From Leptolyngbya sp. Cla-17 (GTDB lineage: Bacteria; Cyanobacteriota; Cyanobacteriia; Leptolyngbyales; Leptolyngbyaceae), in assembly GCF_016807185.1 (NCBI RefSeq), contig NZ_JAEVYN010000002.1, forward strand, positions 372,001-436,000: a stretch of 64,000 bases of DNA, written 5' to 3'. Both the position numbers and the translations under genes were made by a program. Of this stretch, positions 52,859-61,695 are shown piece by piece. Positions within the stretch are counted from its first letter, which is position 1. Every line of letters begins with the position of its first letter. The notes beneath the pieces are model-generated. The model was not told the DNA's origin. It saw only the letters and a program-made list of their open reading frames with translations, and did not search any database.

Positions 52859-53644
52859 TCAGCCTTCTTTTTCTGAATCCTGCGATCGCACTTTTGTTGC
52901 CCACTGCATCTGGCTCAAAATTCCACGCAGCATCGTTACATCTTCACTCGATGGCATCGCCCGATTAAACAAACGACGAAACTTTTTCATGCGGCTGCTG
53001 GCTGTATGCGGTTGCAGATAGCCGATGGTGAGCAGGAGCGATTCGAGGTGCTGGTAGAAGCCTTCGATTTCGTTGATGGGAGCAGAAGGAAAGTTGGGAG
53101 TTGGGAGTATGGGGTTGGGAGTGCAGGGTTGAAAGGTTTTAATTTGCGGGGTGCGAACCGCTTCGTGTAGTTCGTAGCAGCAAATCCCAACTGCCTGCGC
53201 CAAATTAAGAGATGGATAAACAGGATTGGCAGGAATAGTGATAAAGCGATGAGCATAGCTCAATTCATCATTGCTGAGTCCTCGGTCTTCAGGACCAAAA
53301 ATAAGAGCAGTACTGTTGGCAAGATCAGTTTCCACAAGCCAAGGGAGCGCGTCACGCAGATGTTCGGGGGTTGCAGCGGCGTAAGGTCTACCCAGAGTCG
53401 CGATCGCGCGGCGGCATCCCACTAATCCTTCTGGCAGAGTTTGCACCACTTGTGCTGCTTCCAATAGCTCCTTCGCATGAACTGCCATGTGTTGCGCCTC
53501 TTCATCTAAGTGATCGCATTGAGGATTGACCAGTGTGAGATGCAGCAACCCCATATTTTTCATCACCCTCGCCACAGAGCCAATATTGCGTGTGCCAGCA
53601 GGCTCAACAAGAATAATCCGAACAGCATTTAGGGAAGTAGGCAT
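52859..53644 (-). CDS. trmJ: TrmJ/SpoU family RNA 2'-O-methyltransferase
   Basis: SAM-dependent methylation of ribose in tRNA (position 32 for TrmJ). 261 residues from MPTSLNAVRIILVEPAGTRN. Motif 1 IGSVARVMKNMGL, motif 2 IFGPEDRGLSNDEL and motif 3 NLAQAVGICCYEL form the trefoil knot. Between the knot and C-terminus lies a run CTPNPILPTPNFPSAP encoded by GTTGGGAGT tandem repeats, an in-frame short repeat invasion. The listed ATG is preferred over 53725, which adds 27 non-family residues. Confidence 0.88.
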   Translation of the reverse strand: MPTSLNAVRIILVEPAGTRNIGSVARVMKNMGLLHLTLVNPQCDHLDEEAQHMAVHAKELLEAAQVVQTLPEGLVGCRRAIATLGRPYAAATPEHLRDALPWLVETDLANSTALIFGPEDRGLSNDELSYAHRFITIPANPVYPSLNLAQAVGICCYELHEAVRTPQIKTFQPCTPNPILPTPNFPSAPINEIEGFYQHLESLLLTIGYLQPHTASSRMKKFRRLFNRAMPSSEDVTMLRGILSQMQWATKVRSQDSEKEG

Positions 53645-53846
53645 GAAGGGGGAATAGCGAATGGCGAGGAGAAGTGCGGGGGCAGAAGACGGCAATTTAT
53701 CAAACCAAATTGACAAACCACCCAAAGGGGTAGAGTGATCAAAGCATGAATGCTAACTTAGTGTTCCTGTTCTAAACTGACGCTTAGCGCATTTCATTCT
53801 CAAGTCTAAGCATTTTTCTCAACTTAAAACTCAAAACTTATAACCC

Positions 53847-54011
53847 ATGCCACGCGGTGTTTCTAAATCGAATTTACCCACAAAGATCTGTCCGGTATGC
53901 CAGCGTCCTTTTACTTGGCGTAAAAAGTGGGAAGATTGCTGGGATGAAGTAAAGTATTGCTCCGATCGCTGTCGTAAGCGGCGATCAGAAGCAAGCACAA
54001 ATGACGAATGA
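53847..54011 (+). CDS. DUF2256 small cysteine-rich protein
   Basis: 54 residues, MPRGVSKSNLPTKICPVCQR to the end. Two Cys pairs (CPVC, and CWDEVKYCSDRC) suggest a zinc ribbon, with RPFTWRKKWE between, the DUF2256 pattern. Function unknown; the family often lies beside photolyase or other DNA-related genes, but here it precedes isoaspartyl peptidase by 19 bases. No ribosome site stands out before ATG. Confidence 0.85.
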   Translation: MPRGVSKSNLPTKICPVCQRPFTWRKKWEDCWDEVKYCSDRCRKRRSEASTNDE

Positions 54012-54030
54012 CGATTAGGAGATTGAAGGC

Positions 54031-54993
54031 ATGTCTGTTGAGCGGGTGCAACCGAAGATTATTATTCACGGGGGAGCGGGCAGTTCGCTGAAAGGAAAGG
54101 GCGGGGTAGAGTTAGTCCGGAGATCGCTGCATGCGGTGCTAGAGGACGTGTATCCGATGCTGGCGGCAGGAGCTTCTGCGGTAGATGCCGTGGTGCGGGG
54201 CTGTCAGCTATTGGAAGATGATGCTTGTTTTAATGCGGGTACTGGCTCGGTGCTGCAATCGGATGGGCAAATTCGCATGAGTGCGGCGCTGATGGATGGT
54301 ACAGCACAGCGGTTTAGCGGGGTGATTAATGTGTCGCGGGTGCAGCATCCCATTGAGCTGGCATTGAAATTACAAGAGTCAAGCGATCGCGTCCTTTCTG
54401 ATCATGGCGCACTCGAATTTCTGCGAGAGATCGGCTTGCCATCCTATGACCCAACGACCGAAATTCGCCTACAGGAATGGATGCAAGAACGGGCAGGCAA
54501 CTTTTCTAGAGAGATGGCAGGGGTCGTCGCCGAAAAAGAATTGGTGGATAGCGAAGCCGGACGAGGCACGATTGGCGTAGTGGTATTAGATAGGGAAGGG
54601 CGCGTAGCCGCAGGCACCTCCACAGGCGGCAAAGGGTTTGAACGAATTGGTCGAGTCAGCGATTCCGCTATGCCTGCTGGCAACTATGCTACGGCTCAAG
54701 CGGGAATTAGCTGTACCGGCATTGGCGAAGACATTATCAATGAGTGTTTGGCAGCAAAGATTGTGGTGCGGGTGGCAGATGGCATGACCTTGCACCAAGC
54801 TTTCGATCGCTCCTTCACCGAAGCGCATAAAAATCGGTGCGATTTGGGCGCGATCGGTCTGGATGCAACGGGCGCGATCGCTTGGGGTAAAACCAGCGAA
54901 GTGCTGCTGGCGGCATACCACACAGGCGATGCGATCAACGATACCCTGGAATGGTTAGGTGCCGATCGGGTCGGCAGCATTGGGATGTATTAG
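54031..54993 (+). CDS. iaaA: Isoaspartyl peptidase / L-asparaginase (Ntn hydrolase)
   Basis: Cleaves beta-aspartyl dipeptides and asparagine. 320 residues, synthesised as a precursor that self-cleaves before the threonine in GRGTIGVVVLD, which becomes the nucleophile. PKIIIHGGAGS at the start, and GNYATAQAGISCTGIGEDIINECLAA in the beta chain, are diagnostic. ATG 54031 with GGAGATTGAAGG upstream. Probably linked with the DUF2256 gene. Confidence 0.93.
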   Translation: MSVERVQPKIIIHGGAGSSLKGKGGVELVRRSLHAVLEDVYPMLAAGASAVDAVVRGCQLLEDDACFNAGTGSVLQSDGQIRMSAALMDGTAQRFSGVINVSRVQHPIELALKLQESSDRVLSDHGALEFLREIGLPSYDPTTEIRLQEWMQERAGNFSREMAGVVAEKELVDSEAGRGTIGVVVLDREGRVAAGTSTGGKGFERIGRVSDSAMPAGNYATAQAGISCTGIGEDIINECLAAKIVVRVADGMTLHQAFDRSFTEAHKNRCDLGAIGLDATGAIAWGKTSEVLLAAYHTGDAINDTLEWLGADRVGSIGMY

Positions 54994-55078
54994 TTCTGAG
55001 CGATCGCTCCAGATTCACCAAGCAACGGCATCCATAACTAAGTCCAATCCATCCTAAAGCTTTGGGAATTAAAGTGCC

Positions 55079-55660
55079 ATGATTGCCCAGACCGAGAGAA
55101 GAATTTATACCGCTGAAGAGTATCTAGAACTGGAGCTTGCGGCTGGAACGCGCAGCGAATATCGCGATGGAGACATCATTCCGATGACTGGCGGCACCCC
55201 CAACCACAACGACATTTCTGGGAATCTCTACATCCTGCTTAAATCTGCTCTCAAGGGAAAAGATTATCGAATTTTCTATGCAGACCAACGGCTCTGGATT
55301 CCAGCAGTCAATCTCTATACTTATCCTGATGTAATGGTGGTGCCCAAGCCGCTGGAGCTTCAAACTGGACGCAAAGATACGGTCGTGAATCCTTGCTTCA
55401 TTGCTGAAGTGCTATCCAAATCCACTCAAAACTACGACCGCAGCGAAAAATTTGCCGCCTATCGCACTATTTCCAACTTTCAGGAATATCTCTTAGTCGA
55501 TCAACATCGCGTTCACGTTGAGCATCATGTGAAAACTGCTGCCAATCAATGGCTGTTCTCGGAATACGATGACCCAAACGTCGTGTTGTCTTTCAGCGCT
55601 TTTGAGTGTCAAGTTCAAATCGTAGACTTATACGAAGCGATCGAGTTCACTAGCGCTTAG
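55079..55660 (+). CDS. Uma2 family PD-(D/E)XK protein
   Basis: 193 residues: RIYTAEEYLELELAAGTRSEYRDGDIIPMTGGTPNHN at the start, then LYTYPDVMVVPKPLE and VNPCFIAEVLSKSTQNYDRSEKFAAYRTI with the PD and ExLSxST nuclease-like residues. Distant from the Uma2 at 47203. Function unproved. Confidence 0.9.
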   Translation: MIAQTERRIYTAEEYLELELAAGTRSEYRDGDIIPMTGGTPNHNDISGNLYILLKSALKGKDYRIFYADQRLWIPAVNLYTYPDVMVVPKPLELQTGRKDTVVNPCFIAEVLSKSTQNYDRSEKFAAYRTISNFQEYLLVDQHRVHVEHHVKTAANQWLFSEYDDPNVVLSFSAFECQVQIVDLYEAIEFTSA

Positions 55661-55683
55661 GGTTTCATCAATAGCAGGGAAAT

Positions 55684-57288
55684 ATGAAGCGGTTTACGCA
55701 GTTGTTTCAGCAAGTGGATGCCACCACTTCAACGAATGAAAAGATTCGGGCCTTGCAAGCCTATTTTCAGGCGGAAGAAGCTCGAAATGCGGTGTGGGCG
55801 CTGTATTTGCTGTTGGGCAAAACTCGTAAGCGGCTAATCACTTCGCGATCGCTGCGCGATATTTTCCTCCAAATCTCTGATATTCCCGAATGGTTGTTTG
55901 AAGACTGCTACGCTCAAGTCGGCGACACAGCTGAAGTCATCGCCCTGTTGCTGCCCTCTACACTCGATCCCCCAGTTGCCAGCCCCCATTTTCCCCTACA
56001 CCACTGGATGGAGGTCATCATTCCCCAGATCAAATCTGTGGAGTCGGAGTCAGCCTTGAAAGACCTAGTGATTTCCTGGTGGTCTTCCCTCAACTCCGTG
56101 GAAGTGTTTGTGTTGAATAAGGTGCTGACGGGAGCCTTTCGGGTTGGGGTATCCACCAAGCTGGTGATTAAAGGATTGGCGGCAGCATCGGGCGTGTCGG
56201 AAGCCGTATTAGCGCATCGATTAATGGGCGATTTTACACCGTCGATCGCTGCCTACACTCAACTGATGCAACAAGCAGAATCGGCGCGTGCCCCCAGTCA
56301 GCCCTACCCGTTTTTCCTGGCATCCTCGTTGGAAGAAGATAAGTTTGCATTGGAATCGTTGGATCGTTGGCAAGCCGAGTGGAAGTGGGATGGCATTCGG
56401 GCGCAGATTATTCGCCGCAATGAAGAGGTTTTCATTTGGTCGCGGGGCGAAGATTTGATTACTGAGCAGTTTCCCGAACTTGCCGCAGGCTTTCTGGCGT
56501 TGCCCGATGGCTTGGTGTTTGATGGCGAGATTTTGTGCTGGCAGGACGATCGCCCTCTTAGCTTTAACCATTTGCAAAAGCGGTTGGGCAGAAAGCGGGT
56601 GACGCAAAAAATGATGCAGGAAAATCCGGCGCACTTCATTGCCTATGATTTGTTGGAATATGAGGGGCTGGATATTCGCGATCGCCCCTTACGCGATCGT
56701 CGTTCCTTACTCGTAGCATCCTTACAAACCGTCGATCCTGCCCTGGTTACGCTGTCTGAAACAATGCCTATTGAGTTGCTAGAAAATCTGCGATCGCTTA
56801 GAGAACAAGCCCGCCATCAGGGAGCCGAAGGGTTAATGATCAAAGCCTTGGATAGCCCTTATCTGGTGGGGAGAAAGCGCGGCTACTGGTGGAAGTATAA
56901 AGTTGATCCCATGTCGCTAGATGCGGTGTTGATCTACGCCCAAGCAGGCACTGGCAAACGGGCAAACCTGTTTACTGACTACACTTTTGCCCTGTGGCAA
57001 GGGGAAGAACTGGTGCCCTTTGCCAAAGCCTATTCTGGTTTAGATAACAAAGAAATTGACGAGTTAGACAAATGGATTCGCAAACACACGATTGAAAAGT
57101 TTGGACCCGTGCGATCGGTTGAACCTATTCAGGTATTTGAAATTGGCTTTGAAGGAATTTCTCAATCTAAACGGCACAAATCTGGCATTTCAGTCCGCTT
57201 TCCCCGTATCCTGCGCTGGCGCAAAGACAAACCCGCCCAAGAGGCCGACGCGATCGCTGCCGCCATCCAGCTTCTAGAAGTTCCTTAG
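55684..57288 (+). CDS. ATP-dependent DNA ligase
   Basis: 534 residues. N-terminal alpha-helical DNA-binding domain, then the nucleotidyltransferase core with adenylated lysine K234 in EWKWDGIRAQ, EDLITEQFPEL, VFDGEILCW (motif III-like), AEGLMIKALDSPY (IV) and WWKYKVDP (V), and an OB domain. It is like bacterial ligases usually beside an Lhr-type helicase and a ligase-associated exonuclease; neither partner is adjacent here. A role in DNA damage response is inferred from family. Confidence 0.92.
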   Translation: MKRFTQLFQQVDATTSTNEKIRALQAYFQAEEARNAVWALYLLLGKTRKRLITSRSLRDIFLQISDIPEWLFEDCYAQVGDTAEVIALLLPSTLDPPVASPHFPLHHWMEVIIPQIKSVESESALKDLVISWWSSLNSVEVFVLNKVLTGAFRVGVSTKLVIKGLAAASGVSEAVLAHRLMGDFTPSIAAYTQLMQQAESARAPSQPYPFFLASSLEEDKFALESLDRWQAEWKWDGIRAQIIRRNEEVFIWSRGEDLITEQFPELAAGFLALPDGLVFDGEILCWQDDRPLSFNHLQKRLGRKRVTQKMMQENPAHFIAYDLLEYEGLDIRDRPLRDRRSLLVASLQTVDPALVTLSETMPIELLENLRSLREQARHQGAEGLMIKALDSPYLVGRKRGYWWKYKVDPMSLDAVLIYAQAGTGKRANLFTDYTFALWQGEELVPFAKAYSGLDNKEIDELDKWIRKHTIEKFGPVRSVEPIQVFEIGFEGISQSKRHKSGISVRFPRILRWRKDKPAQEADAIAAAIQLLEVP

Positions 57289-57327
57289 CTTCTATTAGTC
57301 ATCGCCATAACACTCGCTAAACAGGGA

Positions 57328-58779
57328 TTAGCAACTGCGTTGGGTCTGGGTAATGAGGTCAAGCAGGGCGGAGGAAGGATTAACCGTCATCGGCTGCGGC
57401 TGCTGGATCTGGCGAGTATTGAGGGGAAGGCTGGCAACAGATTGCGCCGTGCGTTGAGCGATCGCGTTCAGCGATTCGGGAAGCTGCATTGGCACACCAT
57501 TGTGCATCACGAGTTGAAGTAAAGGAGTGGAGAGGGGGAGGGTTGGAGAGGCAGAGGAGTGAGTGGTGCTCTGCTTTCCATTCCCAGTTTCCTGTTCCCC
57601 TTCCTCCGCCATCAACCCTAAGCGATCGCAGACTACAATACCGTTTTCATGGTGTCGAAAAATCTGCTTGCGACCGGGATAGGTGACTTTGCCTGTGGAT
57701 TCCTTCATTACAGGAATAGTGTCAATTTCTACCAGTTTATAAACGCCATTGACGGGTGATCCTGTCACGAGCTGGGTGCCCAATCCATAGCCGTCGATGC
57801 AAGCTCCGGCAGCTTTCAGTTCGGCAATTTTGAATTCATCTAGGTCGCCGCTGGCAAAAATGGGCACATTGGGCAAAAGCTGGCGAATCTGTTGAGATAG
57901 CGATGCCAAATCTCCAGAATCGAGCCGGACTCCTGCTAATTGAATGTCTCCTGACTGGAGTTGTGCAGCAAGCTGCTGGGCAGCAGCGATCGCGTCATAG
58001 GTATCAATCAACAGCGGCGCACCGGGAAAGTAGCGATGAAAGGCGGTAAATGCCTGGGCTTCGGTGCCTTGAGTTGCGGCTAATGCCATGACAAGGGAAT
58101 GCGCCATAGTGCCAGCTGGTTTGCGTCCTAGCTTAAGTGCCGCCAGCACATTGGAGGTGGCATCTAACCCACCAGCCAAAGCCGCTCGTGCCGCCCAAAT
58201 GGAAGCCTGGGGACCGAACGCACGGCGTGTACCAAACTCCAACAGCGTTGCTTCTACCCCCGCCACATCTCGCAATCGAGCGGCACGAGTGGCGATGAGG
58301 GTTTGATAATTTAACGTGTTCAGCAGGTAGGTTTCCACCAGTTGCGCCTGCCATAAAGGTGCTTCTACCCGCAACAGTGGCTCATTGGCAAAGACTGCCG
58401 TTCCTTCTGGTACTGCCCACACATCACCCGTAAATTTTGTGTCTGCTAATAGAGTCCAAAAAGCGTCTGGTGCATGATCAAAAATGCCAGTGGCTTGCAG
58501 CGCTGAAATTTGAGACGGACTGAAGCGCAATTTTTCTAAGTAATCCAATGCTTGGGCTAATCCCATGGCAATCAGATAGCCAAAGTTTTGAGGTAGGCGA
58601 CGGGCAAACAGTTCAAAGCTGGCTTGCCGCTGTTCTAGACCTTCACCGACGTAGCAAGCGGTCATGGTGAGTTGATAGAGATCGGTGAGCAAACTGTAAT
58701 CTTCGGGGGCGATCGCCAGTTCTTGATCGCCTGTCACTGCCCATGCAGTCTGCTGATTGGAAGGCGTAGATATGTTCAT
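57328..58779 (-). CDS. pncB: Nicotinate phosphoribosyltransferase
   Basis: Makes nicotinate mononucleotide for NAD salvage. 483 residues: LLTDLYQLTMTACYVGEGLEQRQASFELFARRLP, EFGTRRAFGPQASIWAARAALAGG, and DSGDLASLSQQIRQLLP. Between the catalytic core and C-terminus, about residues 395-420, lies a Ser/Thr/Pro-rich insert (EGEQETGNGKQSTTHSS) from short repeat-like DNA. Convergent with the ligase gene. Confidence 0.92.
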   Translation of the reverse strand: MNISTPSNQQTAWAVTGDQELAIAPEDYSLLTDLYQLTMTACYVGEGLEQRQASFELFARRLPQNFGYLIAMGLAQALDYLEKLRFSPSQISALQATGIFDHAPDAFWTLLADTKFTGDVWAVPEGTAVFANEPLLRVEAPLWQAQLVETYLLNTLNYQTLIATRAARLRDVAGVEATLLEFGTRRAFGPQASIWAARAALAGGLDATSNVLAALKLGRKPAGTMAHSLVMALAATQGTEAQAFTAFHRYFPGAPLLIDTYDAIAAAQQLAAQLQSGDIQLAGVRLDSGDLASLSQQIRQLLPNVPIFASGDLDEFKIAELKAAGACIDGYGLGTQLVTGSPVNGVYKLVEIDTIPVMKESTGKVTYPGRKQIFRHHENGIVVCDRLGLMAEEGEQETGNGKQSTTHSSASPTLPLSTPLLQLVMHNGVPMQLPESLNAIAQRTAQSVASLPLNTRQIQQPQPMTVNPSSALLDLITQTQRSC

Positions 58780-59293
58780 GCTCTACCTGAAACTGTGTTT
58801 CTTGATTATAGTAATAAAAACCATAATTTGGCGAGTCAGGCTAGCCGGTAGGCGATAGTTTTTATCCTGTTATGTCTATCGAGTTCGCCTAAAAATAATG
58901 CTTCCAGGGTTTGCAGAGACTTCCCGATCCTGTAAATTATAGTGAATTCTATTAAAATTTTGACTCGCCATGATTTTTCGCGTTTCAGTCTGCTTTTGAA
59001 TGCGACGTTTTGAGGCGGGTGCAGCCAGCAGTCAAACCAGTGCTAAGCGATCGCGTGATGGGTTAGCCCCATCTGCGTTGTTACCTACAGTTATCAAATT
59101 GCACTTTCAAAAGGCGATTTGAATTGTTAGAAACCGCAACATTAACTTGAACAATTAATGCAAAAGAGTAAGTTTCACTAAAAAGTATTCATACTGAAAG
59201 AGTAAGACGATCTCGCGGCAAGGAAAGCGCGATCGCTCACACAAGCAAGCTAAATCACTTCACTTCACTTCAAATAGCTTTCTGGAGGCAATA
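58780..59293. other. Long leader/intergenic region before the 49-residue gene
   Basis: 514 bases without another gene. Near 59056 GATGGG and CCCATC form a small hairpin without T run. ACTTC is repeated three times just before the ribosome site (about 59261-59275). Presumably contains promoters for pncB and the small gene. Confidence 0.45.
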
Positions 59294-59443
59294 ATGGGCA
59301 TGCCAAAACTAATCGACGATGTCATCCAATATTTCTCTGCTGCAATCTCTCGTATCTTTGGTCCTGACGACAATTCCTATCCAGAAACGGGCGTTCAGCC
59401 ATTTGATGGAGAGTCCAATAAAGACCCACACCTATTGGACTAA
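59294..59443 (+). CDS. 49-residue conserved-looking small protein
   Basis: MGMPKLIDDVIQYFSAAISR is an amphipathic helix, followed by IFGPDDNSYPETGVQPFDGE and an acidic end. GGAGG lies five bases before the ATG and a 12-bp perfect terminator follows, which together support a real, separately transcribed gene. It resembles tiny cyanobacterial proteins ending in YP..GVQPFEG-like sequence, of unknown function. An ATG two codons later is an alternative start. Confidence 0.7.
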   Translation: MGMPKLIDDVIQYFSAAISRIFGPDDNSYPETGVQPFDGESNKDPHLLD

Positions 59444-59551
59444 AGTGCCGCAAAAAAGAGCAACATTGGCAGATAACATTAAGTGATAATGCTTGGATGA
59501 GACTGCTCAAAGCCGTAATTGAATTGAACTATTCAGTTGATATTTAGAATG

Positions 59552-59580
59552 AAAAGGCTCTGCAAATAGCAGAGCCTTTT
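59552..59580 (+). terminator. Perfect 12-bp terminator
   Basis: AAAAGGCTCTGC and GCAGAGCCTTTT pair perfectly around AAATA, ending in four T. It closes the transcript of the 49-residue gene, 108 bases after its stop. Confidence 0.88.
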
Positions 59581-59769
59581 CTGATTTGGCAAGCTATTTC
59601 GCGTCTCAGAATATTGGGAAAATTCAACCACTCTAAGGAAGAGATTTATCCGGCTGAAATAAGCAAGATGCCGCCCTGATACGCTGCGTTGATATAAATT
59701 ACATACCAACTTCACGCTAGAAAGCTAGATTAAATGAGTCACCGTGAATATGGTTAAAATTTATATCCT

Positions 59770-60969
59770 ATGAACTCCTCTTTAAAACTGCCGTTATCGT
59801 TAATTGCACTCGCCGCGATCGCGGTCAGTAGTGGATGTACAAACCCGCTGGTAGGTAACAGCTCGATTGAACAAACTGCGTCTGCCGAACCAAAGCAGAC
59901 GCAAGTTGAAACACCCAGCCCGATTAGTTCTAGCCCGATCGATGCTAGTGCGCCCGACTACGTGGCAGATATTGTGGCGCAAGTGGGTCCTGCCGTCGTT
60001 CGGATTGATTCCAGTCGCGCGGTTGAACAACCCCTAAATAACTTAGACTTTGGCTCCCTGTTTGGACGAGAGCAACGGGGACAAAGGCAACGCGAACAAG
60101 ATCAGCCTCAACGGGTGCAGCGCGGGACAGGATCGGGTTTTATTACTTCAGCCGATGGGCGCATTTTTACCAATGCTCATGTCGTAGCGGGCGCAGATAC
60201 GGTTAGCGTCGTTTTGAAAGATGGACGACGATTTAAAGGAGAAGTGGTTGGCTCAGACGAAATGACTGATGTGGCGGTGATTAAAATCAACGCCTCTGGA
60301 CTACCCACTGTGAAAATGGGAGATTCCGATCGCCTCTTGCCAGGGCAAACCGCCATTGCGATCGGTAATCCGCTTGGACTCGACAATACGGTCACTCAGG
60401 GCATCATCAGCGCTACAGGGCGATCGGGCGCAGACTTCGGCAGTTCTTCCCGCGTCAATTTTATTCAGACCGACACCGCCATTAATCCTGGTAACTCCGG
60501 CGGACCGCTGATTAACTCTAAAGGTGAAGTGGTGGGAATGAACACGGCTATCATTCAAGGCGCATTTGGAATTGGATTTGCCGTTCCCATCGCTACTGCT
60601 CAACGGGTCGCGGACCAACTGATTACGAGCGGCAAAGTAGATCATCCCTACTTAGGAGTTCAAATGGCAGAACTGACTCCTGAACTGCGTGAGCAAATCA
60701 ATCGCCGCGAGGGCAATGTGAGCATTGAGCAAGACCAGGGAGTTATTATTTTGGCAGTTCAGCGCAATTCACCCGCAGCAGCGGGTGGCTTGAAGGCGGG
60801 GGATGTGATTGAAGCGATTAACGGCACGGCTATACAAGCCTCCAAGCAAGTGCAGCAGCAAGTTGAATCAGCTAAAATCGGCAACCCGCTTCAAATAACG
60901 GTGAAGCGGAATGGGCAGTCGGTCAATCTAACCGTGAAACCTGCTCCCATGCCAGACCAAAATGGATAA
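59770..60969 (+). CDS. HtrA/Deg-type serine protease with PDZ domain
   Basis: Periplasmic or membrane-tethered quality-control protease. 399 residues: lipobox-like signal (AAIAVSSGC), a low-complexity linker, trypsin fold with triad H137 (TNAHVV), D167 (MTDVAV) and S243 (GNSGGP), then one PDZ domain from about 295 (GVIILAVQRNSPAAAGGLKAGDVIEAINGT). One of the HhoA/HhoB/HtrA group; which one cannot be set by eye. A glutamine/arginine-rich insert (REQRGQRQREQDQPQRVQR) precedes the protease domain. Confidence 0.92.
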   Translation: MNSSLKLPLSLIALAAIAVSSGCTNPLVGNSSIEQTASAEPKQTQVETPSPISSSPIDASAPDYVADIVAQVGPAVVRIDSSRAVEQPLNNLDFGSLFGREQRGQRQREQDQPQRVQRGTGSGFITSADGRIFTNAHVVAGADTVSVVLKDGRRFKGEVVGSDEMTDVAVIKINASGLPTVKMGDSDRLLPGQTAIAIGNPLGLDNTVTQGIISATGRSGADFGSSSRVNFIQTDTAINPGNSGGPLINSKGEVVGMNTAIIQGAFGIGFAVPIATAQRVADQLITSGKVDHPYLGVQMAELTPELREQINRREGNVSIEQDQGVIILAVQRNSPAAAGGLKAGDVIEAINGTAIQASKQVQQQVESAKIGNPLQITVKRNGQSVNLTVKPAPMPDQNG

Positions 60970-61014
60970 CTTTTGTGGGTGTGTTTTGACTGCATTCAAC
61001 GCTCTGCCTGATGA

Positions 61015-61491
61015 ATGAACTTTAGGGGCGATCGCGTGGAAATCCCGTTAAATCAACTCTTGGCGCGGGCAGTGGCGATCGCCGCGATCGCCCACCAAGA
61101 TCAGTTAGATAAAGCCCACGCGCCCTATATCCTTCATCCTCTGCGGTTAATGATGCGAGGACAAACCATAGAGGAACAAATCGTTGCAGTACTGCATGAT
61201 GTAGTAGAAGATTCTGACTGGACGTTAGAACAGCTTGCTGCTGAGGGATTTTCATCCGAAATTATCACCGCGATCGAGTGTCTTACCCGCCTCCCCGAAG
61301 AAACCTATGATCAATTTCTCGATCGCGTTTTGACTAATTCTCTTGCCACCCGCGTCAAACGCTACGACCTTGAAGACAATATGACTCTGACACGTTTAGA
61401 AAGTGTGTCTGACAAAGATCTGCAACGTCTCCAGCGCTATCACAAAGCACATCATCGGATTATGAATCAAATCCAAAAGTTGGAAGGCTAA
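61015..61491 (+). CDS. HD-domain phosphohydrolase (SpoT-like, short)
   Basis: 158 residues. HD residues: H in AHQDQLDKAHAPYILHPLRL, then LHDVVEDSDWTLEQL and a later D in VKRYDLEDNM. This is the single-domain hydrolase fold related to SpoT/Mesh1, without synthetase. Substrate could be (p)ppGpp or another nucleotide; not determinable by sequence reading. It lies 45 bases after the protease gene. Confidence 0.85.
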   Translation: MNFRGDRVEIPLNQLLARAVAIAAIAHQDQLDKAHAPYILHPLRLMMRGQTIEEQIVAVLHDVVEDSDWTLEQLAAEGFSSEIITAIECLTRLPEETYDQFLDRVLTNSLATRVKRYDLEDNMTLTRLESVSDKDLQRLQRYHKAHHRIMNQIQKLEG

Positions 61492-61695
61492 CATTGATTC
61501 AAGGCAAACTTGCTCCGTAAGCGGGAAACCTTTAGATTAAAATCATTGGATTTAAAGTCCAAAACGATTCCTCGTCTGGGAACATCAACAGATATTGGGC
61601 AAAAATATTCGATCGCTCTAAGAAATAAAGCTGGAGCGAAAGAGTAAGCTTAAGGAAATCTGCTGAAATCCGCGGTTTGTAAGGAGTTGGCGTGT

